Below are positions 56,496 to 64,000 of a stretch of 64,000 bases of DNA, piece by piece. The translations under genes were made by a program, and so were the position numbers. This DNA comes from Dama dama (Eukaryota > Chordata > Mammalia > Artiodactyla > Cervidae), in contig NC_083693.1 in the NCBI RefSeq assembly GCF_033118175.1, forward strand, positions 29,707,981 through 29,771,980, given 5' to 3'. Positions within the stretch are counted from its first letter, which is position 1. Each line of letters opens with the position of its first letter. The notes below the pieces were generated by a model. The model was not told the DNA's origin, ran no database searches, and saw only the letters and a list, made by a program, of their open reading frames with translations.

Positions 56496-56949
56496 AATGG
56501 AGACCCCATGTTGCAGTGTGGCAGTCAAGGTGGGTGGGGGGCAGCCCAAGCAGATCTGAGTGTCCGTGCTAGGCTTGGACCTTCCGCCCCACTGGTCTCT
56601 GGGGACTTTAGCCTCTTGTTCTGGTCCAGCTGTTGCTATAGCAACAGACCACGAGTGCTTCAACTCACTTCATGTGGGTACAGCCCAACAGAGCCTCAGA
56701 TGCTCCTGTGTCACTTGTCCCCACTCTTATCCTGGGGCGTCCTTGTTGAGGCTGAAGCACGAGGCAGCGGGGCCCTCTCGGCACCAGGGCTTGTATAACC
56801 CTTACGTGCAGAGGGGCGAACACTGTGGAGAGAATCTTTGACCAATGGGGAACAGCAGCTGGCAGACAAATTCTTCCTCCTTTCTCTCCCTGTTCGGATT
56901 GTGATGAAACATAGTTGAAAGGGCTTCTTGGCCTCTTTCAGTTGTGACA
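56496..56949. other. Unassigned intergenic DNA with an X-box-like palindrome
   Basis: Apart from the palindrome at 56632-56645 nothing is recognised. The minus and plus frames of up to 140 codons have no known domain. Confidence 0.45.
56632..56645. promoter_or_regulatory. Perfect palindromic RFX X-box-like site
   Basis: gttgctatagcaac equals its own reverse complement and fits the RFX-family X-box pattern (two GTTGC half sites). No gene start is known nearby, so function is only suggested. Confidence 0.5.
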
Positions 56950-57033
56950 TCTAGTTCCCCAATCAGGGGTCGAATGCAGGCCTCCTATATTGAGTACAGA
57001 ATCTTAGCCATTGGACCACCAGGGAAGTCCCTC
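56950..57033 (-). mobile_element. Truncated CHR-type SINE
   Basis: The plus strand reads tagttccccaatcaggggtc and ends cattggaccaccagggaagt. Confidence 0.82.
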
Positions 57034-57299
57034 TCATTGGCTTATAGAAAGGAGAATATGGTTGTACATAAATGCATTTCTTCTTACATGTTTGCTTGCT
57101 TATGTACATTATATTTTGGGAAGGAGAAACAAGAAACTGGTCTTAGTGGCTGCTCAGCAAGGGGATTGCGGTCCAAGGTGGGAAGGAGACTTATGTTTCA
57201 CAGCATATCTTTTTATGCTGTTCGATATTTTTACCATGTATATGAATTACTTTTTCAATTAAAAACTAGTTAATTTTTAAGCTATGAAAACATCTTAAT
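57034..57299. other. Unassigned intergenic DNA
   Basis: No feature is recognised. Confidence 0.45.
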
Positions 57300-58060
57300 A
57301 TTCAATGTCAGTTGTAATCAGGGAATTGCAAATTAAAACTTCAGGAAAATAAGACTTTTTAGGAAGGATTTAAAACCTCATAAAGCTCAGAGCTGATGAG
57401 GATATGAGAAAATGGACTTGTGTATTGTTTGTTTATTTTATTGGTGGGAATGAGTCTTGGTAAACCTTTCTGAAGGATCATGGAACTTTTTTTGATATCA
57501 AAGTCCTTAAATTTTTTCCTGTATCTTTGCCTCAGCTATTTAATGTCTATGAATTTCCCCAGAGGAGAGAGTTAAGAACAGGTACAAAGAGAATTCCGTC
57601 AGTCCAGTAGTCAGGACTCAGCACTGTCACTGCAGTGGCCTGGGCGCAGTCCCTGGCTGGGGAGCTAAAATGCCCCAAGCCAGCTGGCGTGGCCAAAAAG
57701 AAAAAAAAAAAAATCCAAAAAAACAAATGAAAAAATAGGTACAAAGATTAACTACCAGGATATTAAATCCAGCATGTTACTAATAGGGAAATTTTAGGAG
57801 CGATTTAAATTCTAACAATATTAATTTATTTAAATAGACTATGGTATATCCATACAATGGAATTTTATGACTATATTTAAAATACTCTTAAAATATTTAA
57901 TGACATGCAAATATGTTATCAACTTATAGTTAGGTGAAAAATAAAAATACAAAAAAGAGTGTTCCATTTTCTAGTGTTAGCACAAATATATGTATGTATA
58001 TACACACACACACATAGAAGGGCTGCAAAAATATTCCAATAGCAAATAGGGAGTGATTTA
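57300..58060 (+). mobile_element. Old L1 fragment split by a SINE
   Basis: Segments at 57300-57590 and 57737-58060 include attgcaaattaaaacttcag, ttattggtgggaatgagtct, tatggtatatccatacaatg and a CA run at 58001-58013. The SINE at 57591-57736 interrupts it. Confidence 0.6.
57591..57736 (+). mobile_element. CHR-type SINE with 11-bp target-site duplication
   Basis: It reads gaattccgtcagtccagtag and gcgcagtccctggctgggga, with an A-rich tail. The 11 bases aggtacaaaga flank it at 57580-57590 and 57737-57747. Confidence 0.88.
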
Positions 58061-58429
58061 CAGTCTCTTCTTTTGGCTTGAAGTGCATTTTAAAAATGAT
58101 TTTTATTTTTTGGACCTCAAATGCATGTATTTAGATTTTAATTCTTAGATAAGAACACACTATCATTGTTTAGTCCATGCATGATCATTTTCATTTTATT
58201 AACTTTGATTTGTTTATGTAGGCATTTCTGTAATGAATTCCCATGAATCCACCACGGAGCTAGAATATTACCTATAACTAGTTGGCTCCTCACCTTTCCC
58301 ATCCCCATCCAAACCAAAAGTACACACCATTCTGAATTTTAAGCTTACAATTGCTTTGCTTTTTTCCATTTAAAAAAAATTGTGGTAAAATACACATCAC
58401 ATAAAATTTAATGTGTTAACCATTTTAAA
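58061..58429. other. AT-rich intergenic DNA, probably old LINE sequence
   Basis: About 58250-58340 resembles old L1-type sequence (ggctcctcacctttcccatc). No gene is seen. Confidence 0.4.
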
Positions 58430-58585
58430 AATATTTATTTCTTTACTATTTATTTGGCTGTGCCAAGGTCTTAGTTGCGGCATGAGGGATCTAGTTCCCT
58501 GACCAGGGATTGAATCCAGGCCCCAGCAGTGAAAGCACGGAGTCCTAACCACTAACCTAACTAGTGGACCTCCAGGCGATTCCCA
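58430..58585 (-). mobile_element. CHR-type tRNA-derived SINE
   Basis: The plus strand contains tatttggctgtgccaaggtc, agttccctgaccagggattg and gagtcctaaccactaaccta. Confidence 0.85.
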
Positions 58586-58589
58586 TTTG

Positions 58590-58855
58590 CCCATGTTTTA
58601 TTGGGTAGGTTTTTGTTGTTGTTGTTGAGTTGTAGAGGTTCTTTATCTAGTCTTCATATTAATCCTTTATTAAATAAACGCTTTGCAAAATTTTTCTCCT
58701 AATCTATGGGTTACGTTTTCACTCTGTTGATTGTGTCCTTTGATGCACAAAAGTTTTTCATTTTGATGTAGTTCAATTTATTTTTTTATCTGTGCTTCTG
58801 GTTTCATATCCGTAGAGTCCTTGCTTTTTTAAAATGGTTTATCACATATATGGGT
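58590..58855 (-). mobile_element. L1 ORF2 3' fragment, antisense
   Basis: Reverse-strand ORF2 sequence is seen as gaggttctttatctagtctt, tctaatctatgggttacgtt and tgatgcacaaaagtttttca. Confidence 0.75.
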
Positions 58856-59048
58856 GCCTACTTGTGGCTCAGCTGGTAAAGAATCCGCCTGCAGTGCAGG
58901 AGACCTGGGTTTAATCCCTGAGTTGGGAAGATCCTTTGGAGAAGGGAAAGGCTACCCACTCCGGTATTCTGGCCTGGAGAATTCCATGGACTGTATAGTC
59001 CATGGAGTTGCAAAGAGTCGGACATGACTGAACGGCTCTCACTTTCAA
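58856..59048 (+). mobile_element. Bov-tA SINE
   Basis: The head ttgtggctcagctggtaaag and gggtttaatccctgagttgg precede the Bov-A body ending gtcggacatgactgaacggc. Confidence 0.92.
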
Positions 59049-59059
59049 ACAATGTATTG

Positions 59060-60080
59060 TTTTCTTTGCTTTAAAGTCTTATAAAATGTATATTGCATTC
59101 TATATGGTCATCTGATAAGTACTTTTCCCCCCTCATCATTATGCTGTCCAGCTTCATACCTATTGTCTAACACCTAGAGCTATAGTTCATTTATTTTCAG
59201 AGCTGTATAATAGTCTATGGTGTAAATATACCAAAGTTTATTCATTCATTCTTCTACCAACATGCATTGCATCAATTCTAGTTTTTTACTACACTGCACA
59301 ATACATGTGTGAACACTTCCTATGTGTCTCTTGGTGCATGTGTATAAGAGTCCTCTCAGCTATCCACCTAGGAGTCACCGGGCCCTAGGATTTAAGAATG
59401 CTCAAATGTACACAGTAATTCCAAATTATTTCAAAGTAGTTAAATCAATTTACACACTCACCAGCAATATTTATGCGGTCATATTAATCCATATCTTCTT
59501 AACACTGGATATAGTCAGATTTCTTAATTTTTGTCATGGATGTTAAATATTATCTCATTGTGGTCTTGATTTGCATTTCCCTGATTAATATGGAAATTAA
59601 TGTACTTATTGACCATATGTATTTTCTTTTTTGTGAAATGCCTGTTTGTGTCTTTTGCCCATATTCTGATAAAGTTGTTTATTTTTTTCTTGATAGATTT
59701 GAAGACATTCTTTATGCATTCTTGGCAGCAATTCTTTGTTTGGATACATATGTTGTAAATATTTTCTCCCTTTTTTCCTCTCTTTTACAGTGTCTGCTGA
59801 TGAATAAGTGCTCTTAATTTAAATGCAACATACAAATCTTTTCTTTCAGAGTTAGAATTTTTTGGCATCTTGTCTAAGAAATCTTTCCCTATTCTAAAAT
59901 TTGAAAGATATTCCCTATATTTTTAAAAAATGTTTTTGAGTTTTACTCCAGGCATTCAGGTCTACAAAACTGAGTTGATTTTTTGGTATTGATTTGAGGG
60001 AGGGATGCAATTTATTACTTTTTTTCCCCATATAGATAATTCATTTGTCCAGTTCCATTTATCAGAGTATCAGAGGCAGA
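59060..60080 (-). mobile_element. L1 ORF2 fragment, antisense
   Basis: The antisense ORF2 order is tattatctcattgtggtctt, gatttgcatttccctgatta, tgcctgtttgtgtcttttgc, gttgtaaatattttctccct, tccagttccatttatcagag. It repeats a part also found in 58590-58855, so it is a separate L1 insertion. Confidence 0.75.
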
Positions 60081-60082
60081 AT

Positions 60083-60432
60083 GTTGTTATTCAGTCGTTA
60101 AGCAGTGTCCAGCTCTTTGCAACCCCATGGACTGCAGCACAGCAGGCTCCTCTGTCCTCCACCATCTCCCAGAGTTTCTCAAATTCATGTCCATTGAGTC
60201 AGTGATGCCAGCCAACCATCTCATCCTCTGTCATCCCCTTCTCCTCCTGTCCTCAATCTTCCCCAGCATCAGGGTCTTTTTCAATGAGTTGCCTCTTCGC
60301 ATCAGGTGGCCAAAGTATTGGAGCTTCAGCTTCAGCATCAGTCCTTCCAATGAATATTCAGGGTTGATTTTCTTTAGAATTGACTGGTTTGATCTCCTTC
60401 CTGTCAAAGGGACTCTCAAGTGTCTTCTCAGC
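60083..60432 (-). mobile_element. BovB LINE 3' fragment
   Basis: The reverse landmarks are ccatggactgcagcacagca, tcgcatcaggtggccaaagt and tttgatctccttcctgtcaa. It is short and non-coding. Confidence 0.92.
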
Positions 60433-60819
60433 AGAATGTGAGAAACAGACAATTCAATAATTGGAGATGGGCATGGGAAAAAGCCCTTGAGCCTCAGGGA
60501 AATCTGCTGAGGTTTCTCCCTTAACAATAATTGACAAGTGAGGGGAGACTGCTTTCTTGCATATTGTCGTATGAGGATTTGATGCTAGGGGCTGCTGCAG
60601 CCACTGTGTCCCCAGAGGAGAACATTGTTGATGCACAGAAAATGGACAACTGGAAATCTGTGAAGGACTAAAGTCTCTGATGATATTCACAGAACAACTG
60701 GACCAACTCTAGAAGCAAGGATCTGGCACATATTAGGCCCTTAACAAGTGTCTTGGAATAAGTAAATGAATGAATACATGACCACACAGGACCACTTCCT
60801 GCGCCTCGTAGAACCAAGT
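60433..60819. other. Unassigned intergenic DNA
   Basis: No feature is recognised. Confidence 0.45.
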
Positions 60820-61012
60820 TCTTTTCTGTCTCTGTGCCTTTGCATTTTCTGTTCCTCCTACGTGGAACACCATCCCCTCACCATCTCCATCTCCTAAAAT
60901 GTGGCTCATCCTCCAAGACTCATCTGGAATGCCACCTTTCCCCTGAAACTTATTCTAACCTCCTTTGAATATTCATAGCACTTTGTACTTATCACATCTG
61001 CCTTTTTGAACT
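60820..61012 (+). repeat. L2 LINE 3' region
   Basis: It holds gtgcctttgcattttctgtt, ctcatcctccaagactcatc and gcactttgtacttatcacat in L2 order. Confidence 0.7.
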
Positions 61013-61019
61013 TTTGACT

Positions 61020-61160
61020 TTATCTTTGGCCAAACCCCTTGCATGTGGGATCCTAGTTTTACAACCAGAGATGGAACCTGTGCCTCCTGCAGTGGAAGCA
61101 TGGAGTCCTAACCATTGTACCGGAATGTACAATGTACGATGTAACCAAGAAATTCCCCTA
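61020..61160 (-). mobile_element. CHR-type tRNA-derived SINE with altered head
   Basis: The plus strand shows ctttggccaaaccccttgca and gcatggagtcctaaccattg, then an unusual gtacaatgtacgatgtaacc stretch before aattcccc. Confidence 0.78.
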
Positions 61161-61161
61161 A

Positions 61162-61215
61162 ATTTTTTTTTTTAATTTATTTTTAATTGGAGAGTGATTG
61201 CTTTACAATGTTGCC
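61162..61215 (-). mobile_element. Artiodactyl L1 3' tail, antisense
   Basis: A T-rich start is followed by aattggagagtgattgcttt and acaatgttg, the reverse of the L1 3' end. Confidence 0.55.
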
Positions 61216-61559
61216 CTTAAACTTCTGACTTTTAATTAGTTATGCCTACACAAGTCTTGTTCTTTTATATAAAAGATTTGGAAGTGCTTATAAGAATATA
61301 AAAATAAAGAATACAAAAATATAACTAAAATTTTAAAAATTGAGCCCCCAAATCTTTAAACTAGAACATAAGACCAAAGCAGGTAGGGTCTTGGAAAGCA
61401 TTTATGTAAGCCATGGAGTCCACAGTGATTAAATATGAGCTAATTCTTGTGAATCTATAATAACTCCTGATTCAGAACTAAATACATCCCTCAGAGGTTA
61501 TTTGAAATACCATCTTTGTCATATCATTTTTCTTTTTCTAATGTGGAAACTATGTGTAA
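61216..61559. other. AT-rich unassigned intergenic DNA
   Basis: No feature is recognised. Confidence 0.45.
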
Positions 61560-61745
61560 ATAGTTCTTGGCTTTTTTATTCTGGTCCACTAATCCGTCTG
61601 TGTAGTACCAATACTGTTTTAATTTTTGTTGTCCTATGAAATATTCCAAAAACAAGTAGGGTAAGTTCCCTTTTGTAACTCTTCTCGGGCTATCTGCTTG
61701 GGGATCTGGTCACAGTTTGATTGTATTTAAATATTTGTCTTAGAT
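61560..61745 (-). mobile_element. L1 ORF2 fragment, antisense
   Basis: It contains tctggtccactaatccgtct, gtaccaatactgttttaatt and ctatctgcttggggatc, antisense ORF2. Confidence 0.55.
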
Positions 61746-61767
61746 ACCCCATGGTGATGGTGGTGGT

Positions 61768-61966
61768 TTAGTCACTAAGACATGTCTGACTCTTATGACC
61801 CCATGACTGTAGCCCGCCAGGCTCCTCTGTCTGTGGAATTTTCCAGGCAAGAATACTGGAGTGGGTTGCCATTTCCTTCTGCAGGTGATCTTCCTGACCC
61901 AGGGATCGAACCCAGGTCTCCTGGATTGCAGGCGGATTCTTTATCGACTGAGCCACCAGAGAAGCA
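61768..61966 (-). mobile_element. Bov-tA SINE
   Basis: The plus strand shows ccaggcaagaatactggagt and the head in reverse (ttctttatcgactgagccac). A tggtgg run precedes it at 61753-61766. Confidence 0.93.
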
Positions 61967-62428
61967 GATACCCCAGGCAGAAGTAACTTACCTCTGAGGG
62001 TCAGAATGCCAGAATCAGGGGTTTTCCTAGACCTGCCAGAATGCATGCCAATCTGACTGGAAAATTCCCCACTGATTTGTTCATAAAGAAATGGATGGTG
62101 TTAAACAACAATGTGTGACAATGATCTTCGAGAAACGTTATATTTCTGCTTTGAGGGAAGGTGTTATAGAGATATCCTGTTGACTTTTCCTTGCAAACTG
62201 TTCTACTTGGACTAGATATTGGGAAACAAGGAAGAGTGACCATTTTCCACAGCTATGTCACCCACATCCTGCTGCAGTTGGGGTATGTTGATTTGAGACG
62301 AGCAAGGGGCTTTAGATATCCACTTGTAACACTGCTCTGTAAGATTTTGTTTTAAATTTTTATCTATTATTTTTTCAGACCTGCACAGTCATTATAGAAA
62401 AGATACTCCTTTCAAAATAACTATTGTT
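61967..62428. other. Unassigned intergenic DNA
   Basis: No feature is recognised. Confidence 0.45.
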
Positions 62429-62582
62429 GGGACTTCCCTGATGGTCCAGTGGCTAATCCTCTGTGCTCCCAATGCAGAGGGGCTGGGTTCTATCCCTGAA
62501 CTAGATCCCACATGCCACAACTAAGACTTCACATGTTGCAACTAAAAAGATTTCACAAATAAATATTTTTAAAAATAAAATA
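62429..62582 (+). mobile_element. CHR-type SINE, first of a tandem pair
   Basis: It reads gggacttccctgatggtcca, ggttctatccctgaactaga, aactaagacttcacatgttg and ends in an AT-rich tail. Confidence 0.88.
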
Positions 62583-62584
62583 AC

Positions 62585-62738
62585 TAGGGATTTCTCTGGT
62601 GGTCTGGTAGCTAAGCCTCTGTGCTCCCAGTGCAGGGGGCCTAGGTTCGATCCCTGGCCAGGGAACTAGATCCCACATACTGCAACTAAGACCCAGTGCA
62701 GCCAAATAAAAATAATTAAAAATAAAATAAAATAACTT
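62585..62738 (+). mobile_element. CHR-type SINE, second of a tandem pair
   Basis: It starts gggatttctctggtggtctg, has gttcgatccctggccaggga and shares the ctctgtgctccc and aactagatcccaca variants with its neighbour, so both belong to one subfamily. Confidence 0.9.
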
Positions 62739-63299
62739 GTTAACATTTTCATGACTTTCCTCAAGTCTGTTTTTTATATATAACTGAGATCTTTCAGTAT
62801 ATACACATTGATTCTGTAACATCAACTTATTGTATAATTAAAATAATACACAAATATAATTTTCATAGCCATGTAAAGTGGTTATGAAATAACTTATTAA
62901 ACCATTCTCCTATTGCAGTATATTTCAGTTCCAAGCTTTCATTTTTATAAATGTATCAGGGTCTTGACTTAGCTGATATGTGAAGAAAAAATACAGCTCT
63001 TTCATTTATCCCTGTCTTCCTAAGTCCTATTTTCTGGCTGGTGTGAGTCTCCCAGCCTCTAAGAAAAAAAAAAAAGTTTCCTTTACATGCAAGGCTCAGG
63101 CTTTCTAAGAAAAATGGTCTCTGTTCCACTCCTGTGCAAGATGGTGACTGAGGAGCAGAAGGGAACGGGGTGTGGCTTCTGGGACCCAGGACAGGGATGG
63201 AAGGGAGACTCAGGGGCCCTCGCCATCATTGGCTCAGGTCCTTTCTGAATGTGGGGGATGTCACGTCACGGTGATCCTCTCCAGCAACTTCACCAGGCA
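62739..63299. other. Unassigned intergenic DNA
   Basis: AT-rich to 63000, then mixed. An A-run lies at 63064-63075. No exon is recognised. Confidence 0.45.
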
Positions 63300-63412
63300 C
63301 TCTCAAATCAAATCAAGATGGCAAAGTAGAAGGACATGTGCCTATCTCCTCCTGCGAGAGCGCTGAAATCACCACTAGCTGTTGAACGACCATTGACAAG
63401 AGGGTGCTGGAA
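63300..63412 (+). mobile_element. Artiodactyl L1 5' UTR fragment
   Basis: It holds aaatcaagatggcaaagtag, ctcctcctgcgagagcgctg and ccattgacaagagggtgctg, the start of cetartiodactyl L1. No ORF follows. Confidence 0.65.
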
Positions 63413-63563
63413 CCCACCAGGCACTCTCGGCCAGGTCAGGATCCCATCCTCCCAGGTGTGTGCGGCAGTACCCCCGGGAGCTTTAATGGCCGGGCCCCTT
63501 CACCTGCCAAACTATGCCTTAATTTGATGTGACTGTGCCTCATATTGATGTAGGACTTTCTTT

Positions 63564-63739
63564 TTTTCTATTTGATGCGGACCATTTTTTAAAAGTTTTT
63601 ATTGAATTTGTTTCCATTATATGTTTCGGTTTTTGGGCCGTGAAGCATGTGGGATCTTAGGTCCCCCACCAGAGATCGAACCCACACTCCCTGAATTGGA
63701 AGGGAGAGTCTTAACCACTGGACCACCAGGGAAGTCCCA
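63564..63739 (-). mobile_element. CHR-type SINE with 13-bp target-site duplication
   Basis: The plus strand contains gtttttgggccgtgaagcat and ends ctggaccaccagggaagtcc. The 13 bases taggactttcttt flank it at 63551-63563 and 63740-63752. Confidence 0.92.
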
Positions 63740-63752
63740 TAGGACTTTCTTT

Positions 63753-64000
63753 GAGAAAGCTGCCCCCAGAAGCTCCAAAGCAAGAAGAGAGGCATAGCCC
63801 CCTTCATCATGGGTGTCACTGTGTTACTGACTTACCAAGCTTGGGTCTCATTTCTGCCTGTCTTGCTCGCCTCCTCTCCCTCTTCATGGCTTTCATTGCC
63901 TACCTTCCCCAGGGCCTGAGACAGGTGACATTCTGCCCTGCTCTGCCTCACCTCCCTCCAGGGTGGGGCAGCAAGACACCTGGCCTGCCTTCCAGAGCCA
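63753..64000. other. Unassigned DNA at the right edge
   Basis: Pyrimidine-rich sequence (cgcctcctctccctcttcat) with no recognised exon. Confidence 0.45.

Noticed and set aside
11281..63739. tRNA genes suggested by A-box and B-box sequences
   Set aside because: All such sites lie in the heads of CHR-type and Bov-tA SINEs and lack a cloverleaf.

Overview
The window is nuclear DNA of a ruminant, most likely a bovid. BovB (RTE) LINEs, Bov-tA SINEs and a Bov-A2 dimer are ruminant markers. tRNA-derived CHR-type SINEs mark cetartiodactyls, and MIR, L2, old L1, MER20, MER5A and Tigger copies are general mammalian background. Intron phases, CpG-island promoters and gene order match the human 15q26.1 pair ARPIN (C15orf38) and AP3S2. 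Nothing prokaryotic is present, so operons, ribosome binding sites and CRISPR do not apply. No undescribed multi-gene system is visible.

Two genes are supported, both on the minus strand. ARPIN is complete: six coding exons between 48601 and 41076 encode 226 residues, including a last exon that carries only Asp-Asp-stop. AP3S2 starts 4.4 kb downstream. Coding exons 1 to 4 (36699 to 25674) give 115 codons of a protein of about 193. The last exons were not found and probably lie left of position 1, which makes intron 4 at least 25.6 kb. Both genes start in CpG islands (about 48180-48850 and 36395-37190).

Layout: 1-25673 is AP3S2 intron 4, with two BovB copies, several SINEs, MIR, L1 and long undated stretches. 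25674-36699 is the AP3S2 5' half, rich in nested repeats. 36700-41075 is the intergenic gap plus the ARPIN 3' UTR. 41076-48601 is ARPIN. 48850-64000 is repeat-dense intergenic DNA with no recognised exon, possibly leading towards ZNF710 if human synteny holds.

The two proteins work in different processes: ARPIN inhibits Arp2/3 actin branching, and AP3S2 is the sigma subunit of the AP-3 sorting adaptor. Their splice phases would allow ARPIN exon 5 to join AP3S2 exon 2 in frame, as in the human read-through transcript. The most unusual structure is a perfect 181-bp inverted repeat with an 854-bp spacer in AP3S2 intron 4. Repeat family names are assigned from memory of consensus motifs and repeat boundaries are approximate.
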